Assembly: GCA_963565915.1 (NCBI GenBank)
Contig: OY751486.1
Location: forward strand, 5,332,001-5,396,000
Reading direction: 5' to 3'
Source: Entoloma clypeatum
Taxonomy: Eukaryota > Basidiomycota > Agaricomycetes > Agaricales > Entolomataceae
DNA length: 64,000 nucleotides
The position numbers and the translations under genes are program-made. Below, piece after piece: positions 52,111-63,298 of this stretch (its first letter is position 1; the number at the start of each line of letters is the position of its first letter). A model generated the notes under the pieces. The model was not told the origin of the DNA, did no database searches, and saw only the letters and a list, made by a program, of their open reading frames with translations.

Positions 52111-52512
52111 TGTTATGCTTAACAAACCATTCCAAGGTTCGGGCAGAGTATGCAGGAAAGTGGAAAGACGAAGAGCAAAGTGATTGCTAAATCTAAGGAA
52201 TCTACTACAGTACAAGAGGTTTATATAGGTACTGACTATAGGCGGTAGCGGATGAGTCAGTACTGTGGAAGGCAGTGCGCGTGAGTCAGGTGACTGCGGA
52301 AGGCTATGTACAATGAGTAAGCTGACTGCGGAAGGCGAGTCAGCGCGGGAGCGAAGTATACTAAAGGGGATGACAAAGTAATGTAGTGAGTCAGACTGGG
52401 AATCAAAGGTTGCGAAAGTAGATATTAGACATAGTAAGCTTGTAAGAGGGCGCCGAGCTGGGCCGATAAGTAAAAGATATGACGTGGTCCTCATACCGTA
52501 GAGTCTGTAACA
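52111..52512 (-). repeat. 5' LTR of gypsy F
   Basis: 402 bp, TGTTACAGACTC..AAGCATAACA in element sense. TATATAAA at 52227-52220 and start motif AGATTTAGCAA at 52194-52184. U3 contains repeated gactgcggaaggc-type blocks. Confidence 0.92.
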
Positions 52513-52517
52513 CTCTC

Positions 52518-53560
52518 CCTGGAAGTCTTTAACCGACGTAGCCCAAAGATAACCACCGTGTGTGTCTATCTTTGTTTTAAACTCATCAAACTCTAACGGG
52601 TCATTCTTTTCTGCATTAGGGATACCATTTTCCTTATCGGGATACTTGTACCGTGGCGGTCCATCTGGTTCATCCACCCAGTCCTCCTCAATATGGTAGG
52701 TTTCATCCCCCGGTTGCGCTTCTCGCCTCGATAGACCATCGGGTGCGAAGGTCTTGCCTGGCACATGCCTTAGTGTGAAGTGGAACATCAAAATGTAATC
52801 AATCCACCAATTTATAGCAGCATTCGGTCCAAGACCAGGATTATTGAGCATCCCCTTGATATACTTCGCATCGGTCTCTATAACCAGGTTCCGACAGCCC
52901 AAGAGCCAAACTTCGCTTCCTTCAATGCGCGAAATAAACCATACAATTCTCGCTTTGGTTGCGAATATCTCACCTCACGCTTGTTTAGTGTTATCGATGC
53001 AAACTTCGCGTACATCCTCTTCTTAGAATCACCCTCATCCTCTTGACAGATATAGAAGCCAACCGCCTGCCACGAGGAGTCTACGCAAAAGACCACCGCA
53101 CCTCTACCATGATAATCTATTGGCTTGATCGTGGGGGACACCGCTAAAGCATCCTTTATGTCTTGCATAGCCTCCTCCTGTTCAGATCCCCAGACAAAGA
53201 GTTCACGACTTCACGTCAACTTGACTAGAGGTTCTGCCTTCTTCGCGAAGTCTCTAATAAAGTTTTGACAAGTGCCAGCCATTCCAAGGAATGACCGCAC
53301 ATCATGTATATCTTTGCAAGGTCCCCAGCGGCTTATAACTCCGAACCTATCTGTCTCGGGTCTCCGTCCTTCGTACGTGCAACAATGGCCAACTACCACT
53401 ATCTCGCTCGCGCATACTAGCGACTTATACCCAGAGAACATTCCTCCACTATACCACATTCTCTGTAACACTCTATTCACATTCTGTACATGTTCCCATA
53501 CAAATCACCTAATGCTTGGATTTTCTTCTATAGTTTCGTATCTGCCATCAGGCAACTCGT
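52518..53560 (-). pseudogene. Gypsy E RNase H and RT thumb
   Basis: RNase H: GAVVFCVDSSWQAVGFYICQ, SITLNKREVRYSQPKRELYG, LVIETDAKYIKGMLNNPGLG and FTLRHVPGKTFAPDGLSRRE. Upstream RT connection: MFSGYKSLVCASEIVVVGH and HDVRSFLGMAGTCQNFIRDF. TGA codons at 53211-53213 and 53505-53507 plus a frame change near 52900 break it. The gypsy F insertion at 52512 separates it from the integrase. Confidence 0.84.
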
Positions 53561-53561
53561 A

Positions 53562-54759
53562 TCATGTAGATGGGCCGTGAACTGCCACATCGTCGATGTA
53601 GGGAATAGTAACATCTGGTATTTCATCCTGCAATATATATGTAACATCATCGTGAAAGATCGGTACTGAATTTGTCCAACCCATTGGTAAAGTAACCAAT
53701 CTTTGAGCACCGAATGGCGTCTGAAATGTAGTCAAGTCGCGAGACTGGACCGCTAACTTGCGCTCGTCATATCCCACATAGAGATCAAACATTCCACCAC
53801 AAGCACGTCCCGCAAAATAGTTGGCTAATTCCTCCATTGCCGGGGGAAGGCCCAAATGTGCTATAGTGACTTGGTTCAACGGTTCTAAACTGTGGACAAT
53901 ACGGAGACTCTTGCCATCCTTTTTCAATACACAGAACCACCGGGATCTGTATGAGGAATTCGATGGTTCGTACACACCCACGGCCATCTTCGTCCTTATT
54001 ATCTTACACACTTCATCATGTATCCCAGGTGGAATAAGAATATTTCTTAGTACCCACGGAGTGTGCAGTACCACGGGTATCTGTACCGGAAGAAATCCTC
54101 GCAAAAGCTACCACACTCCGAATCATCCCATGCAAATGCTTGATTCTGTTCACTCAATAAATGATGTACTAGTTTCATTTCTTCTTTCCAGAGAAAATCA
54201 TGGTCGTGTATACTGTCCATGTGCTCCATCCTTTCCTGGGTGTAGCGACCCTTGGGCGCAAACCCCGGTGGTTTTGGGTTCAACTTTGGTAACTCCGCAA
54301 GGGGGTCCCCTTTTATCTCGCGAACTATGCGAAATGTCTCGGACAACTCTCCCAATACTGGTCTCACCTTCTTGTCGACGGGTTTATATTTCTTACCCGC
54401 TAGCACTTGTACAATCCCACCATCATATTGGTCTAATATTTCTTGTTCATCATCGCAAAGCCATTCTGGACATTCCCTTGATTTTCCGTCCCAATATGCC
54501 CCTAAAAGGACCTGTGCGTTCTTGTCCGCGACACTATCTCGCGACGCTTCGAGATACAGGTCTCTAATTTCGTCTCTCGTAAATTTTCCATTTTCCGCAA
54601 TGCCATAAGCCATTATATATGGTCTCTCAATATCGCTAGAATCAATGTTTATAATTATCTCTCCCTGGTGGCCGACCAGTTCATTGAAGATTGAAAACCC
54701 GTACCATCTGCTTCAGTGGTGGGCCGTTTCCTCTTCAATAGATCAGGATCCTTTCCTCA
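53562..54759 (-). pseudogene. Gypsy E reverse transcriptase
   Basis: PVVLHTPWVLRNILIPPGIH, SRWFCVLKKDGKSLRIVHSL, FDLYVGYDERKLAVQSRDLT and LVTLPMGWTNSVPIFHDDVT, then the palm motif VTIPYIDDVAVHG with both Asp residues. The N-terminal part (54047-54613, MAYGIAENGKFTRDEIRDLY) is in another frame. TGA at 54757-54759 separates it from the protease. Confidence 0.86.
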
Positions 54760-55935
54760 TTCCGACGTCACGATCGTGATCTTCTGACTAGTATTCGGAC
54801 ACTTGATGGTCAGGAGTTGTCCTCCATCTCTATCATTTTGATAATTACTACAAGTTACCGCGTCGAAAGGTCGCCCCAAAAGCACTCTATAGGCTGGCTC
54901 ATTTATAATATGGACCTGCAGATAGACTACAATGTGATCAAAATGGAATGGCACGTTTCGCGATAGTCCCAGCAACTTTTCGATTTGCTTATTGGCACTT
55001 TGCATATGGATGCATATGTCTGGATCCCATGAAAGCCTCATCGCGACGGCTGCAGCCTTCGACATTGAGACAATCTGGGAGCCTCCATCAAGAATACACT
55101 GTTCTTCCATCATTCCATTCACCACGGCACTTACTGTCCGAAGACTCTGCGATTCCTGTGCGACATATACTGGTTTAGGTGCTGTCCCAGGCGGCAAACT
55201 CTCGAGATACTGTAAGACGGGGTCCGAGATGACCACCGAACCGACAGGTAGGTTGTTTATAGTCTGTTCCATGATCATGAACGACGCCACTGGCAATTCA
55301 TCTACTTTAACTATATCTTCTAGTTCGTTTGTTTGGGCAAACTTTTTCCAATATGACAACTGGCTGTCGTCCATTGAATCTAGCAGGTTCAACGCTCAAA
55401 TATTCGCAGGTACTCTCTTCCTAGTCAATAGCTTTCGCAATTCCTCTTGTACTACTTTATCTGCCCTCAATAAATCGCCCAATGCAATCATGATCGGAGT
55501 CTCAAGCACTGCCGAGACCGCAACACCCTTCGATTGTTCTTTGATAGGTGCCTTGCTGCGAAACGCCAGGCCCTTTCGATCAACGTCAGGGATGGTCTCG
55601 CGGTCAGGTCTTTTATTTTTACCAAGGGGAACAAAAGCGACTTCTGGTACATCACGAAATGGTAAATCAACTGTTGGTCTAGTGACTTCTTTGCGGGTAA
55701 ATGCTCAGTCACTATCTTTTTGGGTGACAGACCTTGTCTTGGCCGATGGCTTCGGCGTTAACTCAGGTTCTGCCTCATCATCATCGCTATCTACTTCCTC
55801 AACTTCTTCAATATTTTTTTCTATTTCATTTTCTGTTTCACTATCTGGGTCTTGGTTTTCAGTCCGTTTCTCCGGCGATTTGGCACGATTCTTTTCAACC
55901 CAAGACCTTGCTGGAATCTGCTTCGCCTTCCTCAA
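54760..55935 (-). pseudogene. Gypsy E protease and preceding linker
   Basis: Linker (55396-55935): basic then strongly acidic (EIEKNIEEVEEVDSDDDEAE), ending AVLETPIMIALGDLLRADKV. TGA codons at 55705-55707 and 55396-55398. Protease: MMEEQCILDGGSQIVSMSKA, where D-G-G replaces the usual D-S/T-G, then YRVLLGRPFDAVTCSNYQND. The D-G-G form may be a natural variant or a Ser-to-Gly change. Confidence 0.82.
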
Positions 55936-55940
55936 ACGTT

Positions 55941-57848
55941 CTAAAAACCCGATTCCTTCTTGGTGTTCCCCGATCGGGTGACTACAAATTGACTGATGTC
56001 CTGCATCGCTTTAGTCATCGCGAGGAATGCTTCCTGCATATCAGGCTTTCCCGAAGTACCCTCAGGCTCATTGATGGGTAACTGTTGCTGGACTGGCATC
56101 ATTCCCGGCATTGCGACTCGATTCTGCAGTGCCACATTCTGGGGAACTGGGTTTGATATTCCAGACATAAAAGAATTCTGAACTGGGGTATAGTGTACGG
56201 GAACCGCCGGAGCAGTACCGTATGGTTGCGTATACATATTGAAATTATTAAATGGCTGCTGAACCGAGTTTAACGGTGGGACTGCCGTACCGGCCTGTTG
56301 TTGCGCTATGAGATTGTTCAATGCCACGATCTGTTGGTCGGGCTTGGCCATCCCTTCTTGCATCAACCGCAGATTCTCGTCTCGCTGATCGCGAGGCTTA
56401 TTCGTAAACAGAGAGTAGTCTGAATTGTCCTGTATTTGCGCAAGGTTGAGTAGGCCAGGAGCTTGCTCGTCTTCGAAATATCCTTGATACAATTGCTTAT
56501 TGGCCGACAATTGCTCTACCCGATCCTTCTGACTAATATTACTAGGCTCGCGAGGAATGTAGCCTCCATCTGGCAAACGGATCCCTTGTGGGGTGGCTTT
56601 GATTTTTCCTTGCGCTAGATGCGTCTGAAGTTCGGTACACTCTCGAAGGAAATGGTGCGGCTTGTAGCAATAGTGACAACATCCTGGAGGTGCCCCACCA
56701 CTGGGTGCCACTCACGGTTCCTGTTTGTACTGTTGCTGAGGGCCTGCCTGCATCGCTTGAAGCATTTTCATAATTCCTTGCGTAGATTTCTTGAAGCCTT
56801 CAACCCTATCGGTCAACAATGCCTGACTCTGTGCCACAGACTCAAGCATTTGTTTGATCTTTACCGCCGATGACGGATTGGACATAGGAATTGCGACATT
56901 GGAGGGAGCAGCTCGCGATGTATAATTATTGGAAGTGGTGAAACCGTTATGGTGCCTCGCCATTTTCTCAACAATTTCTATCACGTCACTCAAATCTACG
57001 AGATTATCCTGATGTCTTACCGCTGCTGCCACGGCATCATTTGCTGTGGCCACAGTGTCCATCGTGGACAATCTCAACTTGACCGCTTCTGCGAAGTCGT
57101 CGTTTAAACAACTCAAGAACCTCCCCACGAGCTCATGATTGGAGATACAACCATTCGCACCAGTCAGTTTCTTAGCTTCGGCTTTGAAACTATGTTTCAG
57201 GGACATAATTTCATGTAGATTGCCTAATCCAAGATGACTGTGCTCCTTGCAGATACTCAATAATCTGGCCAAGGTACCGTCGTGTCCGCTCGCTACCACT
57301 GGGTAGTTGTTTATTAACTCTTTCTTATACTCCTCCCATGTTCCTGTAGCATAGGAATTGAGGGTTGTCCATTCTTCTTCAGAGACACTATCTGCATAGC
57401 CTCCAATTAACTTTTTCTTTTCCACAGTATCGGTTATACCTGCGTGGTCAAAGCAGATTTCAACTTCATCAATAAATCTTAAAAACTCGGAGGCCTTTTC
57501 TTTATCAAATCTCGGCGCTCCTCGTTCACTTCGACATGGCATTCTCGAACCATTCCTTGGTGCAGTTGCTGCAACATTCTGTGTATTTGTAGCCATTGTA
57601 TATGTCGACAATTGACTGTTAAGATTTTGATTTTGAGTTTCTATTGGTTGCACAATGGATACTGAATGCTCTCGCAATGCTAGTAGCCTTTCTGATTCAA
57701 GGTTTTCTAGTGTTCTCTTTCAAGTATGTTTTATGGGCTCTCCGAGAGGGCCTACTAGTTCTGCTCCTGCTTTCGATAGACTACGGATCACGTGCTCGTG
57801 AGCCGTTTCAATAGATTGTGAATTTGTTGCTTTTGAAGATGACACTTT
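55941..57848 (-). pseudogene. Gypsy E gag (continues beyond copia to the right edge)
   Basis: One frame broken by TGA at 57720-57722 and 56712-56714. The core reads FDKEKASEFLRFIDEVEICF, SYATGTWEEYKKELINNYP and VGRFLSCLNDDFAEAVKLRL, then a coiled region, a zinc knuckle CHYCYKPHHFLREC directly after the second TGA, and a Gln/Pro/Asn-rich tail. The N-terminal part continues across the copia insertion: minus-strand frame LASGHNPKTTSL at the right edge joins KVSSSKATNS in frame. Confidence 0.85.
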
Positions 57849-58157
57849 TGTTGAAACTTTTCCATCACGTAGATTAGATTAGATTAGATTACATCACGTG
57901 ACCTTTACACATCTTCAATTACATACTTGTTTGGTTGGTACAAACAGTAGTACGGTATATAAGACCAGGAAACTGTCAATATCAACAAGTTGTCTCTTGA
58001 CTCTTAACCAGCTCCATCGCTCTTACCAGCCTCAACCGCTCTCACCAGCCTCACCCCTCCAAACCATGTAAGTGGCTAGAATGGTTATGTAGAGTACTTC
58101 CACTGTAGCTGTGTTGCTCAGTACATCTGTGGCTAGCGCCCAGGTGGAACTTCAACA
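57849..58157 (+). repeat. 5' LTR of the copia element
   Basis: 309 bp, TGTTGAAACTT..CTTCAACA. Three and a half gatta units (57881-57900 region) precede TATATAAG near 57956. A CT-rich stretch with imperfect accagcctcaccgctc repeats follows the start region. Confidence 0.94.
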
Positions 58158-58169
58158 GGTTATGGGCCC
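58158..58169 (+). promoter_or_regulatory. Half-tRNA(iMet) primer-binding site
   Basis: GGTTATGGGCCC directly after the LTR is the reverse complement of GGGCCCATAACC, the anticodon-loop region (anticodon CAU) of eukaryotic initiator tRNA-Met. Drosophila copia is primed by a cleaved initiator tRNA half in the same way. Confidence 0.82.
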
Positions 58170-58427
58170 TGGATAGCAGAGGGACCTGGGAATGCTGGCA
58201 ACAGCAAGTACCTGCCCACTCTACCCTGGTTGGCAAAGATCCGGTCTCTGAGTCATACTTCTTCACACATGAACCTGGGAACGTCATTACGACAAGTACC
58301 TGTCATGAAGCGTCCCTAAGGGGATTGACTTAGTACACATCATGTGGAAAAGTTGATCGTACCTCATACACTTCTGATACACAAAAAGGGTTTTTCCCAT
58401 GACTGCTATTCCTGAAGGGAATATGTC

Positions 58428-61400
58428 ATGAGAAATCATTTACTTGTTTTCTCAAATCAAAATTCATTATCACTGGTTGGGAAAAAACCTTTTTCAGATT
58501 CATTAAACATGTCTACCTCTCGCTCTGCTCTTGACATCATCACCCCCTTCGACGGCATCGACTACCAAAGCTGGGCTGAAAGGATGAAGTCCTACCTCCT
58601 CCATCAAGGAGTCTGGCGCATTGTTTCTGGCGACATCACCCACCCTGACATCGCCGATTTTACCACTACGGTCTCCACCCCTGGGGCCACTGCTGCTGCT
58701 CCCCCTGTGCTGGCTACCACAGTCGACCAGTCTGGCTTCCGCAAGGAAGAAAAAGCCTGGATCAGGGACGACGTAGCTCTTGGGGCGATACGCCTGAAGG
58801 TCTCTGAGGCGATCAGACGCCACATCAAGGACAGCACCTCAGTGCTTGACGCATGGGCAACGCTGAAAGATGCCTATGCCAAGATATCCCCGGCCATCAT
58901 CTTCGGCGACTTCAAGGCCGCCGCTACCTTCAAACTATCTGGACGCGACCCTGTGCCTGAAATCGAGCGCCTGGGGTCACTCTTTGCTCATCTCAGCGAG
59001 TCAAATTTCGACGTGCCCGACATGATGCAAGCAATGATCCTCGCCAACGCCATCCCTGACGCATGGTCCTCGCTCTCCACCGCTCTCTTCCAGGTGTACA
59101 ATGCTGATGACTTCACATGGAAAGGAGTTGCCGAAAGCATCATCTCGGAATACAGGCGCAAGTATTCGGTCGGGTCTACTCGTGCGTCCAATGAGCAGGC
59201 CCGGAAAATTTCCGGGACAAAGCGAAAGGGGCAGGACCCCAAATGGGAAAGGCAGCAAAAGCCGAGTACCTCGCAGAACGATGCTGACGAGCAGCCTAAC
59301 TCGGCCGACCCAAGTACCGCTTCTGAAAAGAAGAAGGGAAAGGGACGCTGGCACAATCAGAAGAAAAGCGCTAACAATGTGGACAACACATCCAACCATG
59401 TGGAAGAAACGGTTGAGTTTGTTGCTCCTGCCATTCACTTCCCCCCTCTTCCGGCACTGTCCTTCACCACCGTCACTGGCCGCGGGAAAACAACAAGTAC
59501 CGCACAGCCCAATTCAGGAAAAATGCAGTTGCTCCTGCAACGCATGAACCCGCCTCCTTCTCAGTACACCGGACTTCCATCTGGAAAACCATCTGTGTGG
59601 AAAAAGAACAATCATGTCCGTAAACTCGCGCGGAACATTGGTGCTCGTCCCTCAGGGTCAAACCTTCGAATTCTGGATACGATTATCCCAGAAGAAGATG
59701 GAAGACCATCCAAGCAGCGTCGAGTCACTCCGCCTTTGGATGACTCCCTCAGGATGATGGACATAGACCATCAAAGCGAGCGGATGGGGCCGGAACAATT
59801 CGAAGATGGGCTGATCGAACTTGACGGTTCGTCACATCCTTCTCTCAAACTTGACCAAATGGGAAACACTAATAATCACACACAGACATTTGAATATATA
59901 TTAGCTAGTACCGATGCAGATAGTATAGATCTCTTTAGTGATGATCTGTACAACAAATATATCAAACATTTCACGTCCTGCACACACTGCAAAGAGAGAG
60001 AACGCGCTCAGTGGATCTTAGATTCCGGCGCATCATTACACTTTACCCATGAGTTTAAAGACTTCGCGTATTACAGGCCTCTCAAGGCTAAGCGATTTGT
60101 CCAAACAGCTGCAAAGGGAAAGAAACTGGAAATTCTCGGAGTTGGGGCCGTTCCAGTACGGCATACCCTAAATGGGGAAATAAAAACCCACCTTCTCCGA
60201 CCTGTATTCTACATTCCGGACATGGACACACGCCTATTGTCCCTAGGCGTCTTCCTCAATCATGGTTACAAAGTAGATGGAATGCGTGGAGAAATCAACA
60301 TCTCCAAAGGACAGAACAAAATACAGTTCTCGCCTCACATTCTCGGACAAACCATTTATTGGTTAGACACTGAAATACGCTATGACCAAATCCACGCGAT
60401 CTCTAGCGAAATTACTGTCGAAACCTGGCATAAACGCCTTGGCCACCCAAATGACCAGGCGCTCAATAAGATTCCCACCAGTACCAAAGGAGTACCCAAA
60501 ACGTTAGTATGTGAGAAATCACAGGAAAACTGCACGGGGTGTCTAAAAGGGAAAATGCCGAATCAATCTTATCCTAACTCGATGACAAGGGCTGTCAAAC
60601 CCTTTGATTTGATCCATTCAGATTTGAAGCAGATATCCACGGCATCGTACCATAAGTACAAATATTTCCTTACCTTTTTGGACAATTTTTCATCCCATGT
60701 CTGGGTCGTCTTGCTTAGGAAAAAGTCAGGCGCCATCACGGCGCTGAAACAATTCCTTGCGATGATCCAGAATCAATTTACCGCTACCCCTAAAAAATGG
60801 CGGGTTGATGGAGGTGGAGAATTTGACGAGTACAAGGATGTACTTGCCGATCATGGAATTCTGATCGACGTCACACTCCCATATCAGCATCAGCAGAATG
60901 GTAGAGCAGAACGGATAAATCGAACTCTGTGGGAAAAATCTCAGGCACTACGCTTCGACGCATGCTTACCACCTATGTGGTGGGAATTCTGCCTGGAACA
61001 TGCAGCATTTCTCTACAACAGAACCCCCATGCAGCGTCTTGAATGGAAAACCCCTCACTTCAAAGTGACCAATGAGATTCCCGACATGTCCAGCATCAGA
61101 GTCTTCGGATGTCAGGCATATGTATATATTCCAAAGGAGAAACGTAGGAACTCCCTGGAGTCAAGGTCCCGATTGATGATTTATCTCGGATCGAAACCAG
61201 GGGTCAAAGGATACCGCTTCATGGATCCTGAGACCAATACAATTTTCATGGGTGGAAAAGCTATCTTTGATGAAAGCAAGTACCCTAGATGCCACATCGA
61301 CCCTTTGCCAGAAAACCATCCAGAAATGGAAAACCCAGAGCCAGCTGATGAGTTTGAGGATCTCATCCCTGGCAGCAACGACGACGAAAGTCACAACGAA

Positions 61401-63083
61401 ACACCTCATGACCCAGTTCCCATTGAACAGAATCAACCTGAATCAGACAACAAACTGCCTGCCAGTGAGCCTGATGACGAACCGCGAGTACCCACTCCGG
61501 AACCCGAGCAAGTACCAGATCAACCGATCAGGGAACGACGAGTTCGGAAGATGCCAGGAAGCATCTATGGGGAAGACACTCCAGCGTCTGATCTTGAAAA
61601 ATTAGATCGAAGACGGAGATTGGGCGGTCAAACGGCATGGATGAATGACCTCCTGATGGAGGCAATATCAGTCCAAGTTGGCATCATTGAAATGTCCCAT
61701 AAAGACATATACCCTCTTCCAAATAAAGAAGACTGGTATGCGGCTGAACGTAAAGAGCTAGACATGCTCAAACGCCGCGGGGTGATCACGGAGCTAGTAC
61801 CCCTGCCTGCAGGAAGGAAAGCTCTAAGGAACAAATGGGTTTACAACGAAAAGTCCGACGGGCGCCTGAAAGCATGCCTCGTCGCAAAAGGCTTTTCACA
61901 GGTAGAAGGGATCGACTTTGATCAGATCTTCTCACCAGTCATGAGATATGAAACCGTCCGACTAATACTGGCATTGACAGCCCTTGAAGGGTGGTTCATG
62001 ACACTCTTGGACGTCTCATCAGCCTTCCTCTATGGAACGCTCCTTGAGGTAATCTACATGCGACAGCCTGAGGGCTACATAGTAAAAGGGAAAGAACACC
62101 TCGTGTACCGACTATACAAAGCCCTATATGGACTTAAGCAGGCCGCATTAGCCTGGTGGAGAGAACTTGATTCCTCCATGAAAAAGCTCGGCTTTGTCTG
62201 GCTTCACTCCGATGCAGGAGTGTTCATTCACAAAAGTACCAGCGGGGAAATTGTAATCGCCGTCATCTATGTCGACGACTCTGCTTTTCTCGGCACAAAC
62301 CGGGAATATACGCTAGAAAAGAAGAAGGCCTTCATGACAACATGGGAATGTAGGGACCTAGGTCACCTAGTGCCCGATGGGGAACCAAAGGAATTTCTCT
62401 CAATCCAAATAAGGCAACGTGGGAAGAGGATCTTCATTGATCAAGTACCCTACCTTGAGAAAATTCTCGCACGTATGGGAATGAGCGAATCCAATGCCAC
62501 CAATACCCCACTTCCGACGGGCTACAAACCCATGAAGTCTGAGGATGAACATAATGCGGAACTCAGATCCAAGTACCAATCCGTCATTGGGTCACTATTG
62601 TACTTAATGATCGGGACAAGACCCGACATTTGTTTCGCCGTGATCAAGATGTCCCAATTCTCCGCAAACCCTACCGAACGCCATTTAGAAGTGGCTAGGG
62701 ATATTTGCAGGTATTTGAAGGCGACAAAAGATTACGCGATCATGTACGATGGCGATTCTGGGAAAGGGATCTACGCATTTACAGACTCCGATTGGGCATC
62801 AGATGAAAACACCAGGAAATCCACTACTGGTTACTTCATATCACTGGCGTCTGGAGCAGTAACATGGGTTTCGTCAGCACAGAAAACCATTGCCCTCTCT
62901 TCCACGGAAGCAGAATACATGGCGCTATCAGATTGCAGTCGCGCAGTGACATGGCTTAGAAGCATGCTTGCCGAACTTGGGATGCAGATTGGATCAGTCC
63001 CGATCTATGGAGATAACAATGGCTCCATCTTTATCGCATCCAACCCTGTCACTGAAAAGTGGTCCAAGCACATCGACGTGTGA
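58428..63083 (+). CDS. Copia gag-pol polyprotein (premature TGA at the end)
   Basis: The first ATG is 58428; MSTSRSALDIITPFDGIDYQ at 58509 is an equally good start. Gag part: SWAERMKSYLLHQGVWRIVS. No CCHC knuckle is seen. Protease near residue 531: WILDSGASLHFT. Integrase finger: WHKRLGHPNDQAL..CTGCLKG. Core: LIHSDLKQIS, WRVDGGGEFDEYKD and HQQNGRAERINRTLWEKS, DDE complete. RT near residue 1150: ACLVAKGFSQVEGIDFDQIF, LDVSSAFLYGTLLEVIYM, YRLYKALYGLKQA and VIYVDDSAFL (palm intact). RNase H: AFTDSDWASDENTRKSTTGY, IALSSTEAEYMALSDCSRAV and YGDNNGSIFIASNP. TGA at 63081-63083 (KHIDV-stop-FHFVRE) stands where arginine is usual. Frame continues NNPADLLIKNLGKILF to 63233. The stop removes only the last RNase H helix, so activity may be partly kept. 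Confidence 0.94.
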   Translation: MRNHLLVFSNQNSLSLVGKKPFSDSLNMSTSRSALDIITPFDGIDYQSWAERMKSYLLHQGVWRIVSGDITHPDIADFTTTVSTPGATAAAPPVLATTVDQSGFRKEEKAWIRDDVALGAIRLKVSEAIRRHIKDSTSVLDAWATLKDAYAKISPAIIFGDFKAAATFKLSGRDPVPEIERLGSLFAHLSESNFDVPDMMQAMILANAIPDAWSSLSTALFQVYNADDFTWKGVAESIISEYRRKYSVGSTRASNEQARKISGTKRKGQDPKWERQQKPSTSQNDADEQPNSADPSTASEKKKGKGRWHNQKKSANNVDNTSNHVEETVEFVAPAIHFPPLPALSFTTVTGRGKTTSTAQPNSGKMQLLLQRMNPPPSQYTGLPSGKPSVWKKNNHVRKLARNIGARPSGSNLRILDTIIPEEDGRPSKQRRVTPPLDDSLRMMDIDHQSERMGPEQFEDGLIELDGSSHPSLKLDQMGNTNNHTQTFEYILASTDADSIDLFSDDLYNKYIKHFTSCTHCKERERAQWILDSGASLHFTHEFKDFAYYRPLKAKRFVQTAAKGKKLEILGVGAVPVRHTLNGEIKTHLLRPVFYIPDMDTRLLSLGVFLNHGYKVDGMRGEINISKGQNKIQFSPHILGQTIYWLDTEIRYDQIHAISSEITVETWHKRLGHPNDQALNKIPTSTKGVPKTLVCEKSQENCTGCLKGKMPNQSYPNSMTRAVKPFDLIHSDLKQISTASYHKYKYFLTFLDNFSSHVWVVLLRKKSGAITALKQFLAMIQNQFTATPKKWRVDGGGEFDEYKDVLADHGILIDVTLPYQHQQNGRAERINRTLWEKSQALRFDACLPPMWWEFCLEHAAFLYNRTPMQRLEWKTPHFKVTNEIPDMSSIRVFGCQAYVYIPKEKRRNSLESRSRLMIYLGSKPGVKGYRFMDPETNTIFMGGKAIFDESKYPRCHIDPLPENHPEMENPEPADEFEDLIPGSNDDESHNETPHDPVPIEQNQPESDNKLPASEPDDEPRVPTPEPEQVPDQPIRERRVRKMPGSIYGEDTPASDLEKLDRRRRLGGQTAWMNDLLMEAISVQVGIIEMSHKDIYPLPNKEDWYAAERKELDMLKRRGVITELVPLPAGRKALRNKWVYNEKSDGRLKACLVAKGFSQVEGIDFDQIFSPVMRYETVRLILALTALEGWFMTLLDVSSAFLYGTLLEVIYMRQPEGYIVKGKEHLVYRLYKALYGLKQAALAWWRELDSSMKKLGFVWLHSDAGVFIHKSTSGEIVIAVIYVDDSAFLGTNREYTLEKKKAFMTTWECRDLGHLVPDGEPKEFLSIQIRQRGKRIFIDQVPYLEKILARMGMSESNATNTPLPTGYKPMKSEDEHNAELRSKYQSVIGSLLYLMIGTRPDICFAVIKMSQFSANPTERHLEVARDICRYLKATKDYAIMYDGDSGKGIYAFTDSDWASDENTRKSTTGYFISLASGAVTWVSSAQKTIALSSTEAEYMALSDCSRAVTWLRSMLAELGMQIGSVPIYGDNNGSIFIASNPVTEKWSKHIDV

Positions 63084-63298
63084 TTTCATTTTGTCAGAGA
63101 AAAAGTATCCGAAGGAATTATTACGGTCGAATTCATCGAAGGAGTGAATAACCCTGCAGACCTTTTAATTAAGAATCTGGGGAAGATCCTCTTCAACAAG
63201 TTTATCCCGTACTTTGGATTACTTAAAAACTAGAAAAAAGAGTACCTATATGGGAAAAAGTAAGATGTATTTAGAAGTATGTACTAAATATGGGGGGG

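Larger units (their letters stand above)
45716..52512 (-). mobile_element. Ty3/gypsy chromodomain retrotransposon F
   Basis: Flanked by CTCTC (45711-45715 and 52513-52517) inside gypsy E between its RNase H and integrase. LTRs are 570 bp (left) and 402 bp (right), the difference being one 168 bp internal duplication. Order on the minus strand: 5' LTR, self-priming site, an N-terminal gag-like frame, gag, protease, RT/RNase H, integrase with chromodomain, and a small extra frame before the 3' LTR. A purine tract (GAGGAGGGGAACA) abuts the 3' LTR. Several stops and frameshifts are present. Confidence 0.93.

Noticed and set aside
58503..59438. Minus-strand frames over the copia gag.
   Set aside because: Shadows of a well-supported gag-pol frame.
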